Of a stretch of DNA of 64,000 bases, positions 21,935 through 34,210 are shown one piece after another. The stretch comes from Oegoconia quadripuncta (Eukaryota > Arthropoda > Insecta > Lepidoptera > Autostichidae). Location: the NCBI GenBank assembly GCA_949316235.1, contig OX438744.1, forward strand, positions 23,981,578 through 24,045,577, read 5' to 3'. The position numbers were made by a program, and so were the translations under genes. The notes under the pieces were generated by a model. It was not told the DNA's origin and searched no databases. It saw only the letters and a program-made list of their open reading frames with translations. The first letter of the stretch is position 1. Each line of letters begins with the position of its first letter.

Positions 21935-22340
21935 GTGATGGTAGAATGCACGAAGTGGAATTCAGCTGTTTTGATAATGTCAAGAAACTGTGCGGAAATA
22001 GTGCCAAATAGTGTCCAAAGGAAATAAAATCAATATTTAAAGTGAGCATTCTGGCGTCACATACACAATGAAGTTTTCATTTCATTTCATTTCACGTGTT
22101 GCTGAAATCCTCATACTCTTACGTATTTTATCTTATTACCTTTATAATTTGAATCTCATAAAATTGTGCGTAGTTAAATAATGCCACCGAAATATACAAG
22201 TCCCTAAAATAGTGCTTGAAAAACAACGAAGTTTTCAGATGTCTTTGTGAAGAGGGGCATCGTAGATGACGGACTTTCTGATGGCCGGACAAAAAGTCCA
22301 AATCGGACAATTTCGTATCGGATGGAATGTATAGTATTGT
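21935..22340 (+). repeat. Repeat-2 copy, the least interrupted one
   Basis: About 405 bp, used as the reference for the family. A short TTTCATTTCA insertion/expansion lies near 22078. No terminal inverted repeat was seen, so its class is open. Confidence 0.65.
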
Positions 22341-22416
22341 ATGCAATAATACACACGGAGACCTTATAAGTGTGGCCGACTTATAAGTAGGCGCTTAAAG
22401 CCCTGTAATAAAATAT

Positions 22417-22570
22417 TGGTGTCGATTCAGATGAACACCAACTAAACCAAACTAAACTAAAACCAGTTTTGGAGTGGTGCCTTCGCATCGTACTGTTCCA
22501 AGGAGAAAGAGACAGTACTACTCTAAAACTGGTTTTAGTTAAGTTTAGGTGTACATCCGAATCGACACCA
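22417..22570. mobile_element. MITE-6, hairpin element
   Basis: 154 bp; arms of about 50 bp start TGGTGTCGATTC and include AAACCAGTTTT. Single copy here, so MITE status is inferred from structure. Confidence 0.5.
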
Positions 22571-22989
22571 TTACTTAGTTTTTTAGTTATGTTTCTAAGA
22601 TATCAAATATTTTTAGTTTTTTACAGATTGGTTTGGTGCGGTGAAGTAATTGTATGCCCCTAAAAGTAGCATTAAATAATTTGGACCCTAAAAACCCCCA
22701 ATTGGAATGTTACGGCCCTAAGTTTGGGGCCAAAAGCCCTAAGTTGGAAAGCCTGCTTTCTACACTAAACATTATTATAAATTCTAAATAAACTACAGAA
22801 ATCATGCAACAGTATTATACGAGTATGACAGATTTTTGATAACTTGTTTATATTTACGAGTGGCGGTTGTACTTAAGGTCGTTGCAGGTTGGACACCCAA
22901 GCGCCCATCAAGGCCAAGGAGTTGTAATTGCGTAACTTCAAAATACGTAATCTCTGAATAACTATAGATGTTGTTTTTTTTCTGGAATT

Positions 22990-23250
22990 TCTTTAGTTTA
23001 GTGAAGTCAGTTCAGTCAAAACAAGTCATTCGTCGTATATATGTATACTTGGCATATACGGAGTCTATTCTTCAGTAAAGTGGCAGAATGTTTTACAAAA
23101 GCTTCGTTACACATTTACAATTCAGTTCACTTGAACCACTGACTTTTGTCACTATTAATCTTCTAAACACCGAATGCACAAATTTTAAGAAATAAAAACA
23201 AAAATGCAACATCACTCCCTGGTTCCCGCCAAAAAGCCACAGAGCCAAAG
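22990..23250 (+). repeat. Repeat-3 copy 2
   Basis: Same order of blocks with an internal deletion. An open minus-strand frame of 100 codons follows (23667-23365), not recognised. Confidence 0.6.
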
Positions 23251-23870
23251 CTTTCCAACAGTGAGCCACAGATACGTAGATCGTGCTTCAAGTAATGCGT
23301 TCTGTATGCGCCGTGTGGCATCTTCACGATTCCATCTTGTGACACTGTGTGTGAAGTGCCTAATTCAACATGTGGTGTCTTCATCATTGTCTGCAGACAA
23401 TCCCACGACATAGCATGTTACCTTCTCGGAACACGCAGTGGGAATTGAATCTTGAAAGTCTCGGAGAGAGCCTTTTCTACCAACTGTTTTATTCTCACTT
23501 AGAGAGTTAGTTTTTGCATGGTGGTAGGCTTGTTTCAAATAGCCAGGAACACGGCTGTGTTTGGATACTCCTTCTATTAGTGCTGTTTCATCGGCATATA
23601 GCCCATTGACGTTTAATGTTTTATATGCTGTGGCGAATTCTTTGTATTTGCATTGTATTGTATACAATTAAGGAATTAACAGTCTATGCGTATGGTTTAC
23701 CCACACATATAATATGCCAATAACAGACAACACAGAAGCTTGCACGACATTTGCATCGCTTTTCATGGGATAGAGGATTTGCCGTAGGTAATCGCACGCT
23801 GGGCAGGCGAGTTGGCGCGTGCAGATTTTTGGCAGCTGGAGGGACTAATGGCGTTGCTACCTATCACTGA

Positions 23871-24103
23871 ATAATAAATATCCTTGGCCATACACACAGC
23901 GCCATCTAGTTCCACACTAGGCTACTACCACTACCAGATGCTTGATACACAAATACATTCTTTTGCAAATATGTACCTACATATTATAACTCTTGTACAC
24001 GTATCCATATTTATCATATAGGCATATGCCCCTAGCGGGATTCCAACCTGCGACCTTATGGAATAGCAGTCGGGGTGTCTAATCACTGCACCAAACAGGT
24101 CCC
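23871..24103 (-). repeat. SINE-C copy 3
   Basis: Minus-strand, with the B-box mutated to GGATTCCAACCTGCGA and an internal deletion. Confidence 0.7.
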
Positions 24104-24108
24104 GAAAC

Positions 24109-24186
24109 ACGACTCCCTAGTCGCCTTTTATGACACGCACGGGAAGAGATAGGATGGTCCTTTTCTACTCCGTCGGGAACCATGCA
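24109..24186 (-). repeat. dispersed repeat, probable LINE 3' end
   Basis: CTCCCTAGTCGCCTTTTATG; the inverse of a piece at 37316-37365 (GGTGTCGTAAAAGGCGACTA). Confidence 0.4.
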
Positions 24187-24916
24187 CGAACTATAATAAG
24201 GCTTATTATTAGGCAGGCATACGCTAGTACCACAGATTAACTAATAGTTCCTACTGTAGTATGTAATGTAAGCTCTGTAGTAGATAGGCCTGTGTATGTA
24301 CCTATACCTTGCCCATGTCATATTATTTGTATTGTCTTTTACTCTTCAGTAATAAATTCACTGCTCCGCAAATTTCATATTCATAGTAATAACACCTCAC
24401 CATTGAACTCCTCATGTAGGCAACCCTAAAAACTATTATCTTTTTATACTCACTAAACAGGTTGCCACTTCAATAGTGACGAATTTACATTTTGATAACA
24501 ATTTTTTGCTTATTTTCGAAGCAAACAAAAAGCTCCCATATTATAATCGAAGGGATTAAAGGCCATTGTTTTTTTGTAGATATATCGTGACGTATATATG
24601 AAGCATGCTAAAGATGTGGTAAAGCAATAGCTAGGTATATTACAGGGTTTTAACTAAATCTGAACCTTCGAAAGAAAATATACTTAGTGAGTTAGTTTAG
24701 AATATACATAGTGGTTTTGTTATTTTGATTATGGCAAAAATTGTGGCAGTGTAGTTTAGGCAAAGCGCTCCGAGTACTTTGGTTTAGGACAGTTTAGTTA
24801 GAACATCCGAATAAAGACTGGACACAACAGACCAATACTGTGCTGGACATATATAACGCCCGTCGTTTTCGTCGGGGGTTACAAATTAAGAATTAAAACG
24901 AATCTATGTATTATAT

Positions 24917-25304
24917 TACTAACTTTTCGCTCGGAGTTTCGCCTGCGTGGACTAACTCTATCGCGAAAATTTGTTTGTCCCGCGGGAACTACCTACTCAC
25001 TTTATCAGGATAAAAAATATCCTATGTCTTAATCCAGGGTATATTATTATTATTAAATTCTTTATTGCACACAAAAATAAAATACAAAGAACATTTAACA
25101 TAGATGATGAAGTGTACAAAGGCGGTCTTATCGCTGATAGCGATTTCTTCCAGACAACCTCAGTTAAAGGTATATTGTACCTAAATACCAAATTCCAACT
25201 AAATCCGTTCATCTGTTTCGCCGTGATTGAGCAACAAATAAACAAACAAACAAATAAGCAAACAAACAAACATCCAAACTATCGCATTTATAATATTAGT
25301 TAGA
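24917..25304 (-). mobile_element. Helitron-like copy, interrupted by LINE-h
   Basis: Minus-strand 3' end (CGCTCGGAGTTTCGCCTGCG inverted), then the family's ATCCAAACTATCGCATTTAT end. A (CAAA)n-rich stretch lies near 25240. Confidence 0.55.
25046..25168 (-). mobile_element. LINE-h 3' fragment with 8-bp duplication
   Basis: Minus strand, inserted in a Helitron-like copy; GGTATATT flanks it at 25038-25045 and 25169-25176. Confidence 0.65.
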
Positions 25305-25468
25305 TAAAACGACCATACATTTTTAGTAATTTGCTCTAATAGTGGAGTCGCGTTTGCATACGCGTGCAATATTTGTACAGTAATATCAGATCTTTTAAAG
25401 CATTCAAACGGGTCGGTTTTCTTCAGAACGATTCGGAGTTACCTATCCCTGATCGATTTTTCCCACGT

Positions 25469-25708
25469 CTACAGATTCCCAATTCTACAGATTTCCAATA
25501 TTACAGAAACCCTTGTCTACAGATTGTCAATACTGCAGACTCCCGTGTGTACAGATTCCCATCTCTACAGATTGTCAATACTGCAGACTCCCGTGTGTAC
25601 AGATTCCCATCTCTACAGATTGTCAATACTGCAGACTCCCGTGTGTACAGATTCCCATCTCTACAGATTCCCATGCCTATAGTATCCTATTTCTACAGAT
25701 TCCCATTG
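25469..25708. repeat. 16-bp minisatellite with 48-bp higher-order repeat
   Basis: Fifteen consecutive 16-bp units of the form CTACAGATTCCCATCT. Units 4-12 (25517-25660) are three identical 48-mers, each of three unlike 16-mers. Confidence 0.95.
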
Positions 25709-25910
25709 ATTATTATCAACATCTTAACATACGCAGGCAGGATGATAAATAGCTAGCCTAACCCATATTTTGTATAATGACGATATAAAATCTCCTTAGT
25801 ATTTTACTCATTGGTTCATTAGCTGCCAGTGTTCCAAATTTCAAATCGATCCTATAGTTTTTCTTTTAAATATTGACATTTCAAAATGCATTGTTTGTTT
25901 TTTCTGAAAA

Positions 25911-26243
25911 AATGGATAAAATTGAGCTATGAGCTGTGATAAAGTTTTTGCATTTAAAAGGATTAAAAGGTGGAGAGACTTTTTCGGAGATGAAGGATGT
26001 TTTGGGAGAAAATGCTCCTTCATATGCGACCATGGAAAATTGGGTGGCTGAATTTAAACGTGGCCGTACCAGCACCCAAGATAAACATCGTCCAGGACGT
26101 CCAAAAAGTGCCTCTACTCCAGAAATTGTGACCAAAATTCATGATGCAGTTTTAGCTGACCGAAGATTGAAACTTTCCGAGATAGCTGATACTGTAGGCA
26201 TCTCTAAAGAATGGGCGCATTACATTTTGACTCAAGAATCGTA
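25911..26243 (+). pseudogene. mariner transposase N-terminal remnant
   Basis: The start (ATG at 25911) is followed by a nonsense TGA as codon 7. After that the frame runs uninterrupted for about 100 residues. It shows the typical mariner bipartite DNA-binding region: a first helix-turn-helix with ENAPSYATMENWVAEFKRGR, the linker motif GRPKSASTPE, and a second helix-turn-helix, LSEIADTVGISKE. It ends at ILTQES and TAG. The catalytic DDD core, which should follow for about 230 residues, is absent, so the element is dead. Terminal inverted repeats were not found. Confidence 0.85.
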
Positions 26244-26495
26244 GCATCATTTTATCATAGCATCTTATGATTGTGTCATTAAAACCCCACAAATTGAATA
26301 TCATAAGCGCGATCCAGTCGGTAACTACCTTCTATAATGAAATGAACTCTTGCCGTTTCACCGTAATGCACATTGAACCAAGGTCGCAGGGAACAATCAT
26401 AATGTAAACAGTTCTAGATAAGGTTCAACTGGTGATAACTTCAGTGAGTAGCATAGGTAACTGTATAACTTGTTACATGCAATAATATTATATGA

Positions 26496-26579
26496 TTTTT
26501 TGTTCAAAGGTTCATCTCCATCTACATATATTTTATATATATGTAGATATGTAGATAGAGATGAACCTTTAAACAAAAA
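26496..26579. other. 84-nt imperfect hairpin
   Basis: Arms include GTTCAAAGGTTCATCTCCAT and the inverse GATGAACCTTTAAAC around a TATA-rich loop. Confidence 0.8.
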
Positions 26580-26835
26580 TTCATCCCACCAAAAACATTT
26601 CACGTAAAATGTTGCCCAGACGACCACATAAGGTTTGCCCTGTGAAAAAGATATCAGATCTCATGTAGAGCCAAGCTTCTGAATCTACACGGCCTAACTC
26701 TACCGACCCCAACTTCAACAAATTCTACATATCAGTAAATATGTATGGCTTGGCTGTTTCGTTACTTCAGAAACTAAATATTCCCGCTTCGTGGCAAACC
26801 CAGCTAGGTTAGATAGGAAACCCAATCAAAACTAC

Positions 26836-27166
26836 TTTTTTTTTATCCACAACGGGTTAGCATTTGACCTCAATCACACCGGATGTTAAGTGAAGATGAG
26901 GCCGAAGGTGGTAGCGTACTGACCCGGAAACCCTATCTTATTTGGGAGACTGGCTATCTTATCTCTGACAACCGGAACACAACAATCCTATTAACATTGC
27001 TGTTTGGCGGCAGATTTAGATAAGATGGTGGTAGCTAGCCAGGCGGACATTTAATATGCCCTACCACCAACCAAACCGAGTACTAAAATATGTACCCCGC
27101 TGGGGATCGAACCCGCGACCTCCGAAACGTAAATCCAATGTTGTTTACATTGAGCCACAGAGGCGG
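26836..27166 (-). repeat. SINE-A, complete
   Basis: Full copy in minus orientation. Confidence 0.85.
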
Positions 27167-27515
27167 TTATTTATGATTATAATAGATCTAATTTTTTTTT
27201 TAATAAGTGATTAAAAATATATTATACATTGGTTTTCTTATAGGTCCCGCTTTTGACCATGTCTCGCAATAAATTTCTAATCTCCCGAATATCTCCTTCA
27301 ATAAAAGTTGGTAATCAACCACCCACATACTCAAAACACCCCCCCCCTTTTGGGTAACAGCCTCCTCTCTCTGGAAGAGAATAATGAGCTATATATATCA
27401 CAACTCCGATCAAATGTAGAGACGTGTGTTTATCCGATCTCAAATAAAAATAGGTGAACTAATAACTTAAACTGAAAAACAATATTCCAAACACTACTAA
27501 ATCATCTAAAAAAGC

Positions 27516-27660
27516 AAAGATAGATAGATAGATAGATAAAGCGTTTATTTGCATATTACAGAAACAGACAAAAATATTCGACGCAACAATCATTATGCTA
27601 AAACACAATAACTAAAAGCTAACAACAAAGCTAGGTGTTAAAAGCTAAGATATCTTGGAC
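27516..27660 (-). mobile_element. LINE-i 3' end with (GATA)n tail
   Basis: Minus orientation: GATAGATAGATAGATAAAGC, then TTTATTTGCATATTACAG. Confidence 0.5.
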
Positions 27661-27728
27661 AAAGCTGAACCGATTTCCTCAAATATGGGTCAAAACCATC
27701 TTCCAAACCCGGCTTTCAGAAAAACGTT

Positions 27729-27962
27729 TAGTTGGTGGTAGCGCATTTTAAATGTCCGCCTGGCAAGCTACCACCATCATCTAAGTTTTCCGCCAAACAG
27801 CAATGTTATTAGCATTGTTTTGCGCCGGTTATCAGAGATAAGATAGCCAGTCCCACGAATAAGACGGTGTTTCCGGGTCAGTACGCGTCCACCTTCGGCC
27901 TCATCTTCACTTAACTACATGTGATAGAGGTGAAATGGTAACTCGTAAATCATAAATAAAAA
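27729..27962 (+). repeat. SINE-A, 5'-truncated and diverged
   Basis: Head missing; more point changes than the other copies. Confidence 0.7.
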
Positions 27963-27966
27963 AGAA

Positions 27967-28889
27967 TGCAAGGAGTCTGCGACATAGTTAATTAAATCGA
28001 AATAGATAGGTAAGTTAAATAACAGTTCTAATTATAATTGAATGTTCCGATTGTGATGCAACTTTTAATGAAATGCTAATCAGTACTCGATGTAAGCTAA
28101 TTTAATCAATGACCAAGCTAAGTATATGAATATTGAAAAATTCTAAGTAACTTTGATACTTAACTGGTAATGTGAATTATGAAGATAAGTTTGTCAATGT
28201 TTAGAATTGAATTACATATAATTAATTACTATTACGTAAAATTGGATTACCATTCACTGACCGACGTGCTCCATTAGGAGGTGGGGGGATAGGAGTGGGA
28301 TAGAAAAAAATTATGGCGTCGAGTATTGATAGGAAAATGTTAGACCCTCGCGTAGAGCGCGAAATACCGATAGGAAATCTATAGCCATGGCTATTTTGTT
28401 TAACGGTAGATTCCCAATATATTAACATTTTTAGGTAATTCGAAAATAGATGAACTTTTCAGAAATCCGTGCCCGATAGCTCCAACCAAAAGTCGTTCCA
28501 TTTTCAAATTACCTAGAAGAACAACCAAACTATTTTCCTACACTTTTTACACATTCCCTGATTCTAAGGTACGCGTTCTATTTTCAAATTGCTTAATTTG
28601 CGTGTTTATTCTGACCTTTCTTATCGTGAAATTAAAAAAGATTTCATTTGATATATTTTATTGTTCATGTTTCCCAACATCGAATTCTATTCGGACGACA
28701 ATTTTTCTAAGTTTAATAATTATTATTGCGAGTATTATTCATTTTCATTGATTTTCTGTGAGATACCAGACCCTTACAGAAGAGTTGATGGTGTGAAGTA
28801 GAAATTGAAGGCTAATTAAAATTTAAGTAAGTCTATGGATGGGAACTTTTTCTCTTTTCTTTTTCTCTCGTCAGCTCTCATTACAAACC
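27967..28889. other. no recognisable feature
   Basis: A/T-rich, apparently unique sequence. Confidence 0.5.
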
Positions 28890-29095
28890 AGCTATTGGGC
28901 GTTTTGGCTGGGAATTCGGCCAATGATGTAGCGTTTAAATTTATATTTCCTGCAATTTGTATATTTCGAGTATTAATGTGTAATAGACATATTGTGCAGC
29001 AAAAGTCAATGATGAATGTGTGAAGGGAAGCGTAAATATTATAATGTGTGACTGAGCTTTCGTGTTCCCACAAGAAGCCATGGTTGTTGGTAAAC
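28890..29095 (-). repeat. Repeat-3 copy 3
   Basis: Minus orientation; shares GGCTTCTTGTGGGAAC and GCTGCACAATAT with copy 1. Confidence 0.5.
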
Positions 29096-29499
29096 ATTAT
29101 TTTGTTTTATATATACACCTATTACTAAATTTAAAGCAGTCTCGTGGAACATAACCGCAATACCCGTTAAGATCCCCTGAAAACTAACCGTCATCTTATT
29201 ATCACTTGTTTAAATAACATACATACAAACTCAATGACATCCAACTACCATTATGTGTAAACGTAGTTACACTTACACAGAGAAATCACATCACTACACA
29301 AAATCGCGCGAAAAGGTATGAGAATTTCAAATTTAGAAATCGATATCTCCTTATTATTTTTATATGGCAATTTATTCTTACCGGTCAGCTTTAAAAAACT
29401 ATTAAACTATTTATCCTTATTTATCACAGTAAGTATATTGCACAAGATTATATTTCAAATTTAGAATCAGTTAATGACGCGCGTAATTTTTTTTTTATT

Positions 29500-29680
29500 T
29501 CGGAAGTGTGTGAGAAACTGTGTTAGTCCAAAAAGTTTGTTTGAGAAACGCGTGTCGCCCGTTCGGAAATTTGCGCGGTGGAATTCCGTGCGCGCGAACA
29601 CAGGCGCGCGTCGCGTGCTGCGCCGAAGACGATAATGCGTGCCCAGTGTACTGTAGTAGAACCGCACGGTGACACTAACA
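29500..29680. promoter_or_regulatory. CpG-rich block, candidate promoter or first exon
   Basis: GC- and CpG-dense run (GTGCGCGCGAACACAGGCGC) in A/T-rich, repeat-poor surroundings. No start codon context or splice structure is convincing. Confidence 0.25.
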
Positions 29681-29689
29681 ACGGGTTTG

Positions 29690-31040
29690 TTAACCTTAGG
29701 CTTACGTAAAACTGATAGCAGTTCGCATACCGCGTTGATGTTCGTTTTGGCGAATCATGAATTGATAAATTAGAAACACCTAACACGTTTTGGTTTGGAT
29801 AGTTATTTGTAGCAATTTACTTTTCTTTTTTGACGAGGTCAAGTAAGACTTAGTTTATTTACCTAGCCGATAAGAAGAGGTAATTGTCCTGTTATTAAAT
29901 TTAGTCTTAGGTAGACATAGTAAATTATTTCCAAGACAATAATTTTAGAACTACTAAAGAAGAATTTTTTTAATCCGTCCACAATTGACGGAGAAATCGG
30001 TGGCGATACATAAAACCTCTTCCCTTTATGAAGCCGTTTAATTAAACTCAAGTATCAAGTAAAGTGAACACATTGGCAAATGAATAATTAATCAAATTAA
30101 ATTATCTATGACCTTTGTAATTTCATTGTTTCGACTTTGCAAAACAAAAAATACAGAATAATTTCCTTTTGGTCAAAATTTAAATACAATTCCTTTAAAA
30201 ACCTTCATATTAAAGAGATAGAACAAATAACCATGTAATCACTCGTAGGGGTAACTATTTTTTTAAATATTGACAAAAGTTTACGTTACGTTTAAGTTAC
30301 CTACTTTTGACCGTATTTTATTACAGTCTTTATTACTAACACAATTCTTAAAGATTTCGTATAAAATATTCAGTCTGCCATTTTGATAATGTAAGAGGTA
30401 TTTACATCAATAAATAAATGTTTACAGAACTTCAAATAGCAATGAGGCTTATTATTAATTCTATAACTACTAAGAGCGGTATTAAAATCTTAGTTATATT
30501 GACTTAGTCACACGACTATTCGTATGCTATGCTATCATAGCAGCAGCAAACGAGAAGGTGATTAGAATATTTCTGAAATGACATTTTACTAGATTATTCG
30601 ATCATCGCACGAACAACTGATGGGATCTGTAGTGTGTCTACACTATCTGAAGACTCACCACGTTAATCCGTGTTAATCCCAGTGTTGTGCAACCGGACCG
30701 TGGTTTTCACGGACTTTTTCGTCTCGAGATATAAATTATTGAGTAAGTACACTAATAATGCTGCTCTTAATTGGATATATCTCGTAGCTGGAATTGTACA
30801 TAACGATCAAAACACTTCCTTCATAATGAGACAAAGGTTTCTAAAACGATTGACCCCAATTCGTCTCTGTTTCGTTCTTAGCTGACAGGTGTTGTAGGTG
30901 GTATGCCTCTTTCCATTGACCTGGGAGAAGGTCGGCTAGGTGTGTACCTACCCTTACGTCTATTGATCGGCATTCTACAGGATTTCAGTCAATAGATTTT
31001 ATTTCATAACATAAAAACATCATTTTTTAACTTAATTTTC
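29690..31040. other. no recognisable feature
   Basis: 1.35 kb of A/T-rich, apparently unique DNA to the right of the CpG-rich block. Confidence 0.5.
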
Positions 31041-31042
31041 TT

Positions 31043-31372
31043 TTTTTTTATGAACAACGGTTGGTACTTGACCTCAATCACACCTGATGTTAAGTGAAAA
31101 TGAGGTCGAAGGTGGAAGCCTACTGACCCGGAAACCCCTACACATTTGGGGGACTGGCTATCTTATCTCTGACAACCGGAACACAACAATGCTATTAACA
31201 TTGCTGCTTGGCGGCAGATTTAGATAAGATGGTGGTAGCTAGCCAGGCGGACATTTAAAATGCCCTACCACCAACCAAACCGAGTACTTAAACATGTACC
31301 CCGCTGGGGATCGAACCCGCGACCTCCGAACGGTAAACCCAATGTTGTTTACATTGAGCCACGGAGGCGGTT
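31043..31372 (-). repeat. SINE-A, complete
   Basis: Full copy in minus orientation, B-box intact. Confidence 0.85.
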
Positions 31373-31549
31373 AATATAAAAAATACATACAAACGGTCGA
31401 ATTGAGACCCTCCTTTATGAAGTCGATTAAAAATTACTGCTCATTCACAAAGCAGACGCAAAGAGAAGAACGAGCTGCAAACTCAAGGGTGTATAATTAA
31501 GCAGAACATTGCCGAGCAACCTTTGTCCATACTTGCTTATCATCATATA

Positions 31550-32141
31550 GCCCAGGGAAAATACGGTAAAAAATTAGCTTAGCTAGACATAATTTAGAAC
31601 CGACTTATATAATTGCTACCTTATAGAGGCATATTAGAGATGTAATTTTGAATAATTAAGCCTAAAATAAAACGAGCTCTTACTCGAGATTTTTTTAGAA
31701 AATCTCGACATCCCATTTTTAATTTGTATCTTAATAATAATAAATACTAACTGATATTTATTTAGATAGACTTTTGTTAAACACAGTTAACTTATTGATG
31801 GATAAAAAACTAAGCATGTTATAGTCAGGCGTGCATGTGTTTTAGCTGAAAATGTCGTCGAGCTGCATTGCTTAAGAATTAAAAATGAGAACTAATATTT
31901 TGTAACGACAATTTCCCTAAATGTTTTGAATTTAAAGAATTACCCATCAATTGAGCATTTTTTTTTAAAGATACACATTTTTCAACTTTAGCTTATTTAG
32001 TTAGTTACTTAGTACTTGCGTTTCTTAAAAATGCTTAATTTTAAGCAATTGCTACTACTTACATTTACAACACTTTATTAAATGTTTCAAGAAAAACGCG
32101 GTTATTCGTTTTTCCGTGGTTAAACTGTATTTTCCCTGGGC
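31550..32141. mobile_element. MITE-4, full-length, copy 1
   Basis: 592 bp; termini GCCCAGGGAAAATACGGT and inverse; TA on both sides. No coding. Confidence 0.85.
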
Positions 32142-32650
32142 TAATAATTGTAAATAATTTCTGCTTTATGATGATTGGATGGTGACCAATTGGGCCGTGG
32201 TAGACGCGCTCATATCATTTACTTCTTGTGTTTTTGGTAAACAGGCGTGCAACGGCATTGTTATATGAAAAATATACGTCATTTATTTAATCCCGAAGCA
32301 CTCGACCTTGCCGACTAGAGTCCAAGATCAAGGTTTCTTACAATGTACACGTGAATATCTAATGCCTAAGTACGTAATGGCGAATGTAAGCAATTTGTAG
32401 CGATTCTATGCTATAGTAAGTAATATACATATAAATAGCAATTGAAAATTTAGAAAACTTAGGAGAAAACGATTGATTTTATAGATAGACCGAATAATGT
32501 TAAGTGCTAAATATCTGACTTCCATCCACTACACCAATCGATCGTATCGTATATCGTCAAGATATTTAGCATTTAAGTTGTTTGGTGTATTTGAATGATA
32601 TTATAGATTTTACCAGCGGATTTATAAATTTTAAATTTTTATTATTATTT

Positions 32651-32983
32651 ATATCGAATGAATTTTTTTATCGTAAGGAAAAAAATTGGGCATATTAGGT
32701 AAGTGAAATAGAAGGTATTGGCATAGGTAGTTTATTTTTTTTTTTCAAAACCATCATCGAATAAAGCCTTAATTGTGTCATTTTAACGGTCGCGTACCAC
32801 ATAATTACATCATTAAATTCATTCGCCTGATCGGAAACCCACGAATCCCGCAAGTCGCATATCAAAGACAGGCTGGTGCGGGTGTTTTTGTAAAAAAATA
32901 AACTACCTATGCCAATACCTTATATTTCACTTACCTAATATGCCAAAATTTTTTCTTAAGGTAAAAAAACTCATCCGTTATAT
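32651..32983. mobile_element. MITE-2, full-length
   Basis: About 330 bp; inverted termini of about 80 bp with ATTAGGTAAGTGAAATAGAA and its complement. Confidence 0.75.
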
Positions 32984-33766
32984 TTATTTATTTACTGGAA
33001 ACATGGCAGGCGTCTTGAGACCGCGTGTAAAAATCAGATGTTATCACATAAATGGCGAAGGTTATGTTTCGTCAGTGGTTGGCATGCAAAAAATAATTAT
33101 TGCATTAATAAACTTTAATTGCATAAACTAGTTACAATATCGTCATCATCGACAGCATTTCACGTCGCCAGTTGAGGCGCAGTATCCTATAACTGGGAGA
33201 GGTTATGGGCCATCATAATCCACTACGCGGGCCCAGTGCTCATTAATGGATTTATATCAGACTAGTGGCCTGACAATCAGTGTTAACCCGCAAATCAAAA
33301 GCGAATAATAAATGCGAGTGAGTTATTGCAATTATGTGAGGGTGGCATCTACGCAGGCTTTTGTCTGACGCTCGGCAATTATCTCACAAATTTTCGCAAC
33401 AGGAAAAGGCGTCATTCGTTTTATCTCGTTTATGGCATCATAGGCCAAATAAAACAACTGGTTTTATAAGGAAAGACGGTTCTAACCATCACATAAGGTA
33501 ACAACTAAACAACCGTGTAACGTTTATGTATGTATTATGTACTTGCTGATTATATACTCACATATGCACGTGGCGTAAGCACGTGACTGCGGAAGGTATA
33601 AAAAGAAAGGACATTAAACTGCGTGATGCTAGAATTCACACAGGGGAATTCAGCTATTTTGATAATGTCAAAAAAACTGTGCTGAAATAGTGGCAAATAG
33701 TGTCCAAAAGTAAAATATTGTGCCACTGTAGTTATTCAATATTTTATGTTAACATTCTGGCTCACG

Positions 33767-34010
33767 TGTTCTTTTTTTTTTTTTTATCCACAACGGGTTA
33801 GCACTTGTCCTTCACATCTGATGTTAAATGAAGATGAGGCCGAAGGTGGTAGCGTACTGACCCGTAAACTCCATCTTATTTGGGGGACTGGCTATCTTAT
33901 CTCTGACAACCGGAACACAACAATGCTATTAACATTGCTGTTTGGCGGCAGATTTAGATAAGATGGTGGTAGCTAGCCAGGCGGACATTTAAAATGCCCT
34001 ACCACCAACC
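33767..34010 (-). repeat. SINE-A, head missing
   Basis: Inserted in Repeat-2 at a T-rich tract. Confidence 0.8.
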
Positions 34011-34064
34011 ACAAATAGTACCAAATAGTGCCCAAAGGAAAAAAATAGTGCCACTGTAGTTTAC

Positions 34065-34210
34065 GGCCCGTATTAATAAATCGTTCTTGAGATTGAGATC
34101 GCGTCTCAGACTCAAGACCATTTTTTCTGATGCTGTTTTAATATGCAGCATATTCTCAAGCGTCAACTTGAGGCCATGTCAATATTGAGAACGGTTTATT
34201 AATACGGGCC
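34065..34210. mobile_element. MITE-1, short form, inside Repeat-2
   Basis: Nearly identical to the copy at 5468, inserted after GTAGTTTA of Repeat-2. Confidence 0.8.

Noticed and set aside
25469..25708. CRISPR-like array
   Set aside because: There are no unique spacers: the units are a head-to-tail 16-bp minisatellite in a eukaryotic genome.
25364..25756. 130-codon open frame across the minisatellite
   Set aside because: Its length is explained by the 48-bp unit being a multiple of three; no motif and no plausible protein.
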